In this document: positions 23,796-31,054 of the stretch, piece by piece
How positions within the stretch are numbered: the first letter of the stretch is position 1
Layout of the letters: every line of letters begins with the position of its first letter
Assembly (NCBI RefSeq): GCF_050490315.1
Contig: NZ_JBNPEO010000014.1
Coordinates: 1-64,000, forward strand
Direction of reading: 5' to 3'
Origin: JBNPEO01 sp050490315
Lineage (GTDB): Bacteria > Actinomycetota > Actinomycetes > Actinomycetales > Micrococcaceae
Length of the DNA: 64,000 bases
Notes under the pieces: generated by a model
Databases searched by the model: none
What the model saw: only the letters and a program-made list of their open reading frames with translations
What the model was told of the DNA's origin: nothing
Program-made: the position numbers and the translations under genes

Positions 23796-25030
23796 ATGGT
23801 CCTGCTCCCGCCCTGGCGGCCCGGACGTCCTCGGCGCCGTTGTACGCTGCCGGGTTCGTGACGGCCTTCGGCGCCCACAGCATCGCAGCCGGCATGGGTG
23901 CCCAGAGCGAGAACATCGGCCTGACGCTGCTGAATCTCGGCATCCTGCTCGCCGTGTACGACCTCGCGGAGGTGTTCCTGAAGCCGGTCTTCGGTGCGCT
24001 CAGTGACCGGATCGGCGCGAAACCGGTCATTGTTGGTGGCCTTCTGGCCTTTGCTTTGCTCTCGCTCATCGGCCTGTGGGCTGCCAATCCGCTCATGCTC
24101 GGCCTGGCCCGTCTCGGCCAGGGTGCGGCAGCCTCGGCGTTCTCTCCGGCATCCTCGGCGATGGTCGCCCGCCTGGCCGGGGGCAGGAACGCCGGCACGT
24201 ATTTTGGCCGGTACGGGTCCTGGAAGAGCCTCGGATACGTCATCGGACCATTGCTGGGGGCGGGCCTGATTTTCGCCGGCGGGTTCGCGCTGCTGTTTGC
24301 CGCCCTCTCGGTGCTGGCTGCCGTCACGGCGGTGTGGGTGATCGTGCGCGTGCCTCATCTGGAGCCTCTCCCGCGCCGGCGCTACACGGTGCTGGATCTG
24401 GCGCGCCAGGTCACGGAGCGGCGGTTCCTGATCCCCACGTTGGTGCTGGCGGCCTCGACCGCTGCGTTGGGATCCGCGATCGGGTTCCTTCCCGCGCTGG
24501 CCACCCGGTACGGGCTCGGACCCTTCGCAGGAACGGCCGCCGTCAGTGTTCTGGCCATCGCCTCGGTCCTGATCCAGCCCTGGATCGGCAGGTCGCGCGA
24601 CCGGGGCCGGATCGGCGATGCCCGCGGCATGAGAACCGGGCTGCTGCTCACCTCCGCCGGTATCGCGATCCTCGCGCTGGCACCGGGGCCCGTCACTATT
24701 TTCCTGGCCGCCGCCGCAATCGGTGCAGGCGTGGGTGTTGCCACGCCGCTGGGCTTCGCCCACCTGGCCGATACCACTCCTCCGGAACGGATGGGGCGAA
24801 CCATGGGCTCGGCTGAGCTCGGACGCGAACTCGGAGACGCCGGCGGCCCCCTCCTGGTCGGAGGGATCGCCACGCTCGCCGGGCTGCCTCTCGGCCTTGG
24901 CGCCCTGGCCCTCGTGGTTGCCGCTGCCGGCGCTCTCCGCCTGAACCGCAGCCCGGAACCCCGCGCCCACACGGTTACCGGAGACCCCGCCACCGGCGAG
25001 CAGCCAGACACTGCCAAGATGAACCCGTGA
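23792..25030 (+). CDS. MFS transporter in the ChrB-like operon
   Basis: A 412-residue, 12-helix major facilitator. The motif-A loop F-G-A-L-S-D-R-I-G-A-K-P (G-x-x-x-D-R-x-G-R-x type) follows helix 2. It is coupled by ATGA to the ChrB-like gene before it, and its stop overlaps the start of the YnfA-like gene after it, so the three form one tight operon. Substrate is inferred only from context: chromate or another oxyanion, or a toxic organic compound. Confidence 0.85.
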   Translation: MNGPAPALAARTSSAPLYAAGFVTAFGAHSIAAGMGAQSENIGLTLLNLGILLAVYDLAEVFLKPVFGALSDRIGAKPVIVGGLLAFALLSLIGLWAANPLMLGLARLGQGAAASAFSPASSAMVARLAGGRNAGTYFGRYGSWKSLGYVIGPLLGAGLIFAGGFALLFAALSVLAAVTAVWVIVRVPHLEPLPRRRYTVLDLARQVTERRFLIPTLVLAASTAALGSAIGFLPALATRYGLGPFAGTAAVSVLAIASVLIQPWIGRSRDRGRIGDARGMRTGLLLTSAGIAILALAPGPVTIFLAAAAIGAGVGVATPLGFAHLADTTPPERMGRTMGSAELGRELGDAGGPLLVGGIATLAGLPLGLGALALVVAAAGALRLNRSPEPRAHTVTGDPATGEQPDTAKMNP

Positions 25031-25365
25031 GTATCGCAAAAACCGTCCTCCTGTTCATCCTCGCCGCAGCGGCTGAAATTGGTGGGGCATGGCTGGTGTG
25101 GCAGTCGGTCCGCGAGGGCAAGGAATGGTGGTGGGCGGGGCTCGGGGTCCTGGCCCTGGGGATCTACGGCTTCGCCGCGACCCTGCAGCCCGACGCCCAC
25201 TTCGGCCGGATCCTCGCCGCCTACGGAGGCGTGTTCGTCGCCGGGTCCCTGGCCTGGGGCATGATCTTTGACGGCTTCCGGCCCGACCGGTGGGACATTA
25301 CCGGTTCGGTGATCTGCCTGCTCGGGGTGGCCGTGATCATGTTCGCGCCGCGCAACGCCGGCTGA
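25027..25365 (+). CDS. YnfA/UPF0060-family small membrane protein
   Basis: A 112-residue protein with four membrane helices, beginning K-T-V-L-L-F-I-L-A-A-A-A-E-I-G-G-A. The A-E-I-G-G motif, L-Q-P-D-A-H-F-G-R-I-L-A-A-Y-G-G and the end block W-D-I-T-G-S-V-I-C-L-L-G are characteristic of the UPF0060/YnfA family, distant kin of small multidrug exporters. Length is normal. The GTG start overlaps the MFS stop. It often sits in metal and oxyanion resistance loci; its substrate is not settled. Confidence 0.93.
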   Translation: MSIAKTVLLFILAAAAEIGGAWLVWQSVREGKEWWWAGLGVLALGIYGFAATLQPDAHFGRILAAYGGVFVAGSLAWGMIFDGFRPDRWDITGSVICLLGVAVIMFAPRNAG

Positions 25366-25420
25366 TCCCTGCTTCCAGTACACAATTGCATGAATACACG
25401 TGTCGATGTACTTTGGGTTT

Positions 25421-25747
25421 ATGGAAACCCTCACGCACGCCCCGGTGCTGGCACGGTTCGGCTACGCGGTCTCTGACCCCACCCGGGCACGGATTCTCCT
25501 GGCACTGGCCGATGCGCCCGCGTACCCGTCGGACCTGGCCAATTCCCTCGGAGTCTCACGGCAGAGCATGTCCAATCACCTGACCTGTCTTCGCGGCTGC
25601 GGCCTCGTGGTGGCCGTCCCGGACGGCCGGCGGACCCGGTATGAGCTCGCGGACGCCCGGCTGGGCCACGCCATCACGGACTTGATTGGTGTGGTGCTGG
25701 CCGTGGATCCAGCCTGCTGCGCGCCGGACGGGACGTGCCTAAAATGA
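25421..25747 (+). CDS. cmtR: CmtR-like ArsR-family Cd/Pb sensor
   Basis: A 108-residue winged-helix repressor. Cys56 and Cys60 in L-T-C-L-R-G-C-G-L lie in the DNA-recognition helix region, and C-terminal cysteines (99, 100, 106) follow. This is the ligand plan of mycobacterial CmtR, which senses Cd and Pb through two helix cysteines and one tail cysteine. ATG 25421 is used rather than the in-frame 25400. A short imperfect dyad around TACACGTGT...TGTA (25395-25410) lies just upstream. The TGA overlaps the CDF transporter ATG, so sensor and exporter are coupled. Confidence 0.9.
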   Translation: METLTHAPVLARFGYAVSDPTRARILLALADAPAYPSDLANSLGVSRQSMSNHLTCLRGCGLVVAVPDGRRTRYELADARLGHAITDLIGVVLAVDPACCAPDGTCLK

Positions 25748-26592
25748 TCACGGCACTCCAGCCCGCACCCACCGCGTCCCGGCGCGCCGTTCTGAGCCGT
25801 CGTATCCGCCTGTTCGCGGCCGCGACCATCACCTACAACGTCGTAGAGGCCGTCGTTGCCCTCTGGGCAGGCAACGTGGCTGATTCTTCCGCTCTGATCG
25901 GGTTCGGACTTGATTCGGTGATCGAGGTCACGTCCGCCGTCGCCCTGTCCTGGCAGTTTTCCGCCAAGAACCCTGAACAGCGAGAACACCTGACCCTGCG
26001 GATCATCGCGTTCTCCTTCTTCGCCCTGGCCCTGTTCGTCACGGTGGATTCGGTCCGGTCCCTGGCCGGAGGCGGCGAAGCGCAGCACTCCACCCCTGGC
26101 ATCGTGATCGCGGCTCTGAGCCTGGCCATCATGCCGGTACTGTCTTGGCTCCAGCGCCGGGTCGGACGGGAACTCGGATCCAGGACCGCAGTGGCGGATT
26201 CCAAGCAAACGCTGCTTTGCACGTACCTCTCCGCTGTCCTGCTGGCAGGGCTCGTGCTGAACAGCACGCTGGGCTGGTGGTGGGCGGACGCCGGTGCAGC
26301 TCTGGTCATCGCCGCGATCGCCGTCCGAGAAGGCGTCAACGCCTGGCGCGGCGATCTCTGCTGCGCCGTTCCGCACAGCCACGATGCGCCCGAGACCGAA
26401 ACGGACGAGTGCTGCCGGGCCCCGGAAACGTGCGCAGGCGCGAGCCACGAGGGTGGCCGCTCTAATTCGGACGCACGCGTAACACCGACGCGTGACGCTG
26501 AGGTGGCCGAGGCTCCCGGCTGCTGCGAAGGCTGTGGTTCCAGCACTGAACCGACGACTGTCAGCCTGTCCCTGGGCCCCGGGAACGGCTGA
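25744..26592 (+). CDS. Cation diffusion facilitator (CDF) heavy-metal exporter
   Basis: A 282-residue protein with six membrane helices of the CDF type. The first metal-site helix has G-F-G-L-D-S-V-I-E-V (Asp57, Glu61) instead of the more usual H-x-x-x-D. The second has A-D-S-K-Q-T, with the following region T-L-L-C-T-Y-L-S. After the membrane part there is no standard CDF dimer domain but a tail of about 75 residues rich in Cys and His (D-L-C-C, H-S-H-D, D-E-C-C, E-T-C, G-C-C-E-G-C), likely a soft-metal-binding domain. With CmtR this points to Cd or Pb export. Confidence 0.88.
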   Translation: MITALQPAPTASRRAVLSRRIRLFAAATITYNVVEAVVALWAGNVADSSALIGFGLDSVIEVTSAVALSWQFSAKNPEQREHLTLRIIAFSFFALALFVTVDSVRSLAGGGEAQHSTPGIVIAALSLAIMPVLSWLQRRVGRELGSRTAVADSKQTLLCTYLSAVLLAGLVLNSTLGWWWADAGAALVIAAIAVREGVNAWRGDLCCAVPHSHDAPETETDECCRAPETCAGASHEGGRSNSDARVTPTRDAEVAEAPGCCEGCGSSTEPTTVSLSLGPGNG

Positions 26593-26595
26593 GCC

Positions 26596-26910
26596 ATGGA
26601 CTATGAACTGCGCACCATCCACGGCTGCCCGAACAGCGGTCCGGCCCTGGAACTGTTCCGTCAAGCCCTGGCAGCCGAAGGAAAAGACACCGGACGCATA
26701 ACGGTCCGTGAAGTAACGTCCGAGGAAGAGGCCGGGGCGCTGCGTTTCCACGGCTCCCCGTCGTTCATAGCGGACGGACGGGACTTGTTGCCTGCCGAGT
26801 CCGCACCTGCCCTGAGCTGTCGCGTGTATCGCTTGGAAGACAGGATGGCGGGGCTTCCTTCCGCCGAGATATTGCGCACCGCCGTGCGTGGCGTCGGCTC
26901 AGACGCCTGA
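26596..26910 (+). CDS. Small thioredoxin-fold-like protein of the metal operon
   Basis: A 104-residue protein with N-terminal H-G-C-P-N-S-G-P-A-L-E-L-F, a middle strand-helix pattern, the block F-H-G-S-P-S-F-I-A-D-G and L-S-C-R-V-Y. This is the layout of small thioredoxin-like proteins found beside arsenic, mercury and cadmium resistance genes, some of them annotated as alkylmercury-lyase-related. Only one Cys is in the N-terminal motif, so it is not a disulfide reductase of the C-x-x-C type. It begins three bases after the CDF stop and completes the cmtR operon. Confidence 0.7.
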   Translation: MDYELRTIHGCPNSGPALELFRQALAAEGKDTGRITVREVTSEEEAGALRFHGSPSFIADGRDLLPAESAPALSCRVYRLEDRMAGLPSAEILRTAVRGVGSDA

Positions 26911-27041
26911 AGGATAGGCGGTTGCGCACCCCGCTGACCGGTGCCCGCCGGCCCGGACGATTCAAGATAATTCAGAGCTCGATGGCGGCCGACACGAGGG
27001 ATCCCCCGAAGAGGACCATGAACGGGTCACGCATCGAGCCC

Positions 27042-27920
27042 TCAGGAGGCACCGACGGACCGGAACGTAGCTCCGCCGTCGGTGGAGACCACGATCCCGC
27101 TGGCCGTCGCGGCCCAGATCACCAACTTTGCATCCGGGCCCTTCACTGCAGCCACAGCCTGGACCGTGTCCTGGATTTCGCCCTTGCGGATCCAGGTCGC
27201 GCCGGCGTCCGCGGAGGAGTGGACCGTCCCGTCCGGTTCGACTCCCACCGCCTCGGCGGGGCCGGCGAAGGCGGCGAACTGGACCACGGGTCCGAATTCC
27301 ACCCTGGTCCAGGTTTTACCGCCGTCGGTTGAGCGGCGGATCCCTTGTGGAATGGTGGCCAGGACAGTGTCGCTGGTGGGGTTACCGGCGAGGACGGCCG
27401 GGACGAAATCCGCGGCCCCCGTGGTCCAGGTTTTACCGTCCGGGCTGGTGCGCAGCGCTCCGTCGAAGCCGACGATCCCGGATTTGGTCGCGGTGAGCGC
27501 ATGGAAGTCGGATTCACCCTGACGGGAGAGCTGTTCCCACGATTTACCGGCGTCGGTGGATCTGATCAGCCCGATCGGATTGGGAAGGCTGGAGCCTTCC
27601 CCCGGGTGTCCGGATGCGTAGAGGACGCCGTGGTCCGTGCCGCCGGTGAAACCCATCAGGTCGTTGGTGGCGCCGATTTTGGTGGCTGGTTGTTTCGTGA
27701 CGTCGAACAAGCCATCGTGCGTGGCCAGAAGCACCTGGCCGGTTTCGCTGCTGACGCTCAGCCCGTGAACATGGGCGTCAGGCAGGCCGCTGCCGGTGCC
27801 GGCGGGTGAGGGTGCCGTCGTGCCGGAGGAGGGACTGCATGCCGAGAGGGCGAGGATGAGGCTGGCGCCGGCTGCCAGGACGGTTGCGGCGCGGCGCCAG
27901 GGACGGGAGGGGCGGGGCAT
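27042..27920 (-). CDS. Lipoprotein beta-propeller (BNR/sialidase-like repeats)
   Basis: A 292-residue exported lipoprotein with signal peptide and lipobox A-L-S-A-C near residue 27. The mature part has repeated Asp-box motifs (S-T-D-A-G-K-S-W, S-T-D-G-G-K-T-W, S-A-D-A-G-A-T-W, S-T-D-G-G-A-T-F) and the opening H-V-H-G-L, typical of F510_1955-like glycosyl-hydrolase-annotated propellers found in copper and silver loci. Hydrolase activity is unproven for this type. It is the last gene of the operon with DUF305 and DUF6153 genes, and its probable role is extracellular handling of copper. Confidence 0.85.
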   Translation of the reverse strand: MPRPSRPWRRAATVLAAGASLILALSACSPSSGTTAPSPAGTGSGLPDAHVHGLSVSSETGQVLLATHDGLFDVTKQPATKIGATNDLMGFTGGTDHGVLYASGHPGEGSSLPNPIGLIRSTDAGKSWEQLSRQGESDFHALTATKSGIVGFDGALRTSPDGKTWTTGAADFVPAVLAGNPTSDTVLATIPQGIRRSTDGGKTWTRVEFGPVVQFAAFAGPAEAVGVEPDGTVHSSADAGATWIRKGEIQDTVQAVAAVKGPDAKLVIWAATASGIVVSTDGGATFRSVGAS

Positions 27921-28000
27921 GGGGACTCCAGGGATTCAGCCGGGGCAGGGCAACGGCGAATGGCGCCGGCCCGTGACGGGCCGGCGCCGGAGGACAGCGG

Positions 28001-28612
28001 TCAGAGGGTGGCCAGCAGGTCCTTCATTTCCTTAATTTCGGCTGTCTGTGAGGTCACGATTGCCTTACTCAGCTGGATGGCGTCGGGGTTTTTGCCTTGG
28101 CTGATTTCAGTCTGGGCCATCGCCACGGCGCCCTGGTGGTGGGCGATCATCCCGGTCAGGAACAGCTTGGCCGCTTCGGCGCCCTTGGCGGTGTTGAGCT
28201 TGTTCAGATCGTCCTCTCCCATCATCCCGTCGCCCATGCCATGGCCGGACGCCATCTGGGCCGGTTCGTTCCAGGTCCTGAGCCAGCCCGTCATCTGCTC
28301 GATTTCGGGGGCCTGGGCGGCTTTGATCTTGGTGGCGAGAGCGGTGATCCGGGCATCCATGCCCTGCTTTTTGAGCATCATGTCGCTCATCTCGACGGCC
28401 TGGGCGTGGTGCGGGATCATCCCTTGGGTGAACATGGTGTCCGCCGCGTTGTGGTCCGAGGCGGCCGGGGCAGAGCTCGAGGACATCCCCATCCCGGTTT
28501 GGCCCATGCCCGGCATGGAGCTGGAAGGTGTAGTTCCGGAGGTCCCGGCGCAGCCCGCAAGGGCTATGACGGAGGCAAGGCCAAGGGCAGAAATGGTCAG
28601 AGTTTTCTTCAT
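28001..28612 (-). CDS. DUF305 lipoprotein (copper-associated, ferritin-like fold)
   Basis: A 203-residue lipoprotein starting M-K-K-T-L-T at ATG 28612, with lipobox A-L-A-G-C (Cys about 21). A Met-rich linker (M-P-G-M-G-Q-T-G-M-G-M) leads to a DUF305 domain with two H-H motifs in equivalent places, F-T-Q-G-M-I-P-H-H-A-Q-A-V and F-L-T-G-M-I-A-H-H-Q-G-A-V. These are the hallmark of the family and likely metal ligands. Family members are induced by copper in actinobacteria. Methionines and histidines suit Cu(I) and Cu(II) binding outside the membrane. Confidence 0.93.
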   Translation of the reverse strand: MKKTLTISALGLASVIALAGCAGTSGTTPSSSMPGMGQTGMGMSSSSAPAASDHNAADTMFTQGMIPHHAQAVEMSDMMLKKQGMDARITALATKIKAAQAPEIEQMTGWLRTWNEPAQMASGHGMGDGMMGEDDLNKLNTAKGAEAAKLFLTGMIAHHQGAVAMAQTEISQGKNPDAIQLSKAIVTSQTAEIKEMKDLLATL

Positions 28613-28751
28613 GGAGTTCAAGTCCTTCAATCATCAAATCGGCGTTGTTGAACGCCTGCGGATAACACGCCCACAACCGGCCTGGACAGCCGGCAGGTGC
28701 GTATCGGGTAAACGGGGGCGCGCCGGGCAGGACACGGCGCAGCTTGGCCGT

Positions 28752-29219
28752 TTACGTCCGGCTGATCGAAAGTTGGCCCGGAGAAGGACTTCGCGGAATG
28801 AACCCGTACCCGATGGCGGGGGCGCCGGTGATGGGCCCGCCGCTGGAAGCTAGGGCTGTGGTGCCCGGTGGCGGAGCTGCCAGTGTCGTGGTCCCGGGAG
28901 AAGGGACGCAGTCCCCGCCCATGGCGGACATCATCGTGCACCCGCCGGTATCGGCGCATGACGGTCTTGGTGCGTGCGTGATACCCGGAGCTGCAGAGAC
29001 GCCCTGGACGTTCGTGATGTCCGCGACGTGGCCGGGGTGCCCAGACGCCTGCATTGCATGCGGCGCCTCGGTCTCATGACCGGTGGCCGCCGCCGGCATG
29101 TCACGCGTGCCGGTCATGATGTGCATGCCCAAAATGCCGACGATGATCGCCAGCAATCCCGCGAGAAGGGTGGCCCGGAGGAGGAACGCCCTGGCGCGGC
29201 GGGCGGAGATGGCGGTCAT
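28752..29219 (-). CDS. DUF6153-like membrane-anchored Met/His-rich protein
   Basis: The 155-residue protein begins M-T-A-I-S-A-R-R-A-R at ATG 29219, with GGAGGA upstream. It has one hydrophobic helix (about 13-33). The outside part is rich in Met and His (G-M-H-I-M-T, H-A-M-Q-A-S-G-H-P-G-H) with a C-x5-C-T-M-M motif, matching small DUF6153-type proteins found near DUF305 genes. It is first in the probable copper operon. The same frame is open upstream through a copA-like remnant, so a longer fused product starting near 29414 cannot be excluded. Confidence 0.75.
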   Translation of the reverse strand: MTAISARRARAFLLRATLLAGLLAIIVGILGMHIMTGTRDMPAAATGHETEAPHAMQASGHPGHVADITNVQGVSAAPGITHAPRPSCADTGGCTMMSAMGGDCVPSPGTTTLAAPPPGTTALASSGGPITGAPAIGYGFIPRSPSPGQLSISRT

Positions 29220-29309
29220 GGTGTTCCTCCTTCCGCGCGGTCTGGTTGGCTTCAAGATTACCGGCCCGGGCGGCGCCGGGTTCAGCGGAACGGGGCGGGA
29301 TTGAGTTTC

Positions 29310-29420
29310 AGTCCGCAGCAGCTGCGCGTTCAGGGCCACGACGATGGTGGAAACGGGCAGCAGCACGGCCCCGGCGGCAGGCGAGAGGACGACCCCGGCG
29401 AGAACCACTTCACTGACGAT
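29310..29420 (-). pseudogene. C-terminal remnant of a copper P-type ATPase (copA-like)
   Basis: The reading frame upstream of DUF6153 encodes a block ending P-V-S-T-I-V-V-A-L-N-A-Q-L-L-R after L-S-P-A-A-G-A-V. This is the last membrane helix and end of CopA-type Cu(I) ATPases. Everything else of the ATPase is missing. The remnant directly follows a CsoR-like operator, as if a deletion had joined the copA promoter to the copA tail. Confidence 0.7.
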
Positions 29421-29429
29421 ACCCAAAAC

Positions 29430-29446
29430 ATACCCATAGGGGGTAT
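29430..29446 (-). promoter_or_regulatory. CsoR-like copper operator
   Basis: ATACCCATAGGGGGTAT is a dyad with TACCC/GGGTA arms and a short A/T centre, the form of actinobacterial CsoR sites (established for csoR-copA operons). It lies just upstream of the copA remnant and the DUF6153-DUF305-propeller operon. No csoR gene is in the window, so a CsoR encoded elsewhere would have to act on it. Confidence 0.7.
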
Positions 29447-29526
29447 ATTTGGCAAGCAAGTCGGTTGTGACGTTCCCACCCCGCGATGCAAAGTCAGGTC
29501 CCTCCGCGGGGCCCAAACCAGAAGCG

Positions 29527-29551
29527 GTGCAGACGACTTCTGAAACTGACA
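29527..29551. repeat. GTGCAG-type repeat, inverted relative to the left-end copies
   Basis: GGTGCAGACGACTTCTGAAA followed by CTGAC is the inverse complement of the copy at 331-351 (two positions differ). The two face each other across about 29 kb. A resolvase relic begins some 50 bp downstream. Confidence 0.65.
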
Positions 29552-29599
29552 GTTCCGGGCCATTGCTGGCCCGGGCCATGTACGTAAGACCCGCACGAT

Positions 29600-30060
29600 G
29601 AACCACACGGTAGATCTTCGTCGATCACGGTTTTACGGGAGCGAACCGGGTGCGCCTCGGGCCCCGTGAAGCGATGGCGGTGTGTCGGGCCGGCGATACG
29701 CTCGTGGCGACCAAGCTCGATCGGCTGGCGCTCCCTTTCTGATGCCAGGGACATTGCCGACGAGCTGACGGGCAAAGGGGTTGTGCTTAGTCGCGGCGGC
29801 AACAGTCACGACCCGGCTGACCCGGTAGGCCGGCTGCTGTCAACGTTCTGGGAATGGTGGCCGAGTCTGAAGCGGATCTGATCCGGACGCACCCGCGAAG
29901 GGATGGCGGTCGCAAAAGCGAAGGGGCGCCTGAAAGGCAAGCAGCCAAAACTGTCCAAGCACACCACGCCGAAACCACTGCCCGGCACGTCGCAGCCGTC
30001 GCCGGGAGCGTGCGCAGCGCCAGCTCCGCAGGATGCCACAGGCTCCTGAAAGAAGGCGGG
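29600..30060 (+). pseudogene. Decayed serine resolvase, second type
   Basis: Translation in three shifting frames gives I-F-V-D-H-G-F-T-G-A-N-R, then D-T-L-V-A-T-K-L-D-R-L-A, then S-D-A-R-D-I-A-D-E-L-T-G-K-G-V, N-V-L-G-M-V-A-E-S-E-A-D-L-I-R-T, and finally K-G-R-L-K-G-K-Q-P-K-L-S. These are the ordered blocks of a Tn3-type resolvase. The catalytic N-terminus is lost, and there are at least two frameshifts and an in-frame stop. It is of a different subtype from the intact gene at 20527-21108. Confidence 0.85.
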
Positions 30061-30650
30061 GCGGGGGCTGGGGGCTGATGCGGCCGAACTGGCCGGACTC
30101 CTCGCAGACTAATCCTTTCAGGTGGCCGTCCCGTTGCCGGGGCGGTCACAGGTGGCGGACCGCCATTCGCACGCTCAGTGCCGGCGACCGGGGCGCGCGG
30201 CCGCCGAAGTCAGCGACGCCGAATGGAGACCCCGGGTGCTGAAGGAGGGTTCGCAGGGCTCACCCAGGAAAGGGCGTCCGCTGGCGCGGCCGGCTGTGGG
30301 TCCAGTACCGGCTCCGCAGGGCTCCGCCGCCTCTGGCCCAGTTCTGTCTACGACGTTTGGCTGCTGTCCTGTCGGATTGTACGTGTCCGCTCCGGCCGGT
30401 CTAGCCCCTCCTTCGTCGGGGCCTGCGGTGAGGAATTCTTCGACGGCGCTCCTTCGTCGCTGATTTCCTTACGAAGATTTCCGCCCCTTGCCCTGCGGGT
30501 AGACAGGCCTCCGTCGGCCACAGCTCCGCAAGCTTCGCCAGCAGCCAAAACAACGGGGGAGAAGGGGAGCTGGCCGGTCATCTGAACCGCCCCCTCACCG
30601 GCCAAACAACATGTCCCGCGCCCACACCCGTTTCCGCCGCTTGACAGACA
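30061..30650. other. Intergenic debris, no supported gene
   Basis: Between the resolvase relic and the ISL3 fragment I see no frame with family resemblance. The composition stays G+C-rich up to about 30600. It is probably decayed transposon DNA. Confidence 0.4.
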
Positions 30651-30653
30651 TAG

Positions 30654-31046
30654 AAGCGTCGCCTGGAAGACTTGTTTGCCGCTGATGCGCATGTTGAGGT
30701 GGAGGCCACGTGGGGCATCTATCAATGCATGATTGCTGCCTACCGGGAGAAAGACAGTGCCCAAGGCAAGATGCTCATGCAGGCCGTGGTTGACTCCGTC
30801 AGCACTGGCGTGCCGACTGCGCTCACTGAACTCAAAACACTCGGCCGGACCCTGAAACGACGAGCCGATGATGTGCTGGCCTACTTCGACCGGCCAGGGA
30901 CCTCAAACGGTCCCACTGAAGCGATTAATGGAAGATTGGAACACCTCCGAGGCTCTGCCCTCGGCTTCCGCAACCTCACCAACTACGTCGCCAGATCACT
31001 GCTGGAATCAGGCGGATTCAGACCGAAACTACACTCTCAATTCTGA
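30654..31046 (+). pseudogene. ISL3-family transposase, C-terminal fragment
   Basis: The frame opens after a TAG at 30651 and encodes about 130 residues of the DDE_Tnp_ISL3 domain end. This includes W-G-I-Y-Q-C-M-I-A-A-Y, Y-F-D-R-P-G-T-S-N-G-P-T-E-A-I-N-G-R-L-E-H-L-R-G (with the last catalytic Glu in T-E-A-I-N) and F-R-N-L-T-N-Y. The stop is followed at once by the element's end. The 5' two-thirds of the gene are absent, so the element is dead. It marks the right border of the accessory DNA. Confidence 0.88.
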
Positions 31047-31053
31047 AGAGCCC
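31025..31053. repeat. Right terminal repeat of the ISL3-family element
   Basis: Read inward on the minus strand the end begins GGGCTCTTCAGAATTGAG, an ISL3-like terminus overlapping the transposase stop codon. Beyond about 31053 the core reading frame starts. Confidence 0.55.
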
Positions 31054-31054
31054 C

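Noticed and set aside
23777..25039. 420-codon antisense frame across the second MFS gene
   Set aside because: Shadow of the MFS gene; composition is Arg/Gly/Gln-rich and it has no start signal.
30122..30585. Possible genes at 30122-30463 and 30178-30585
   Set aside because: Frames conflict, lack start signals and show no family resemblance; they lie in decayed transposon DNA.
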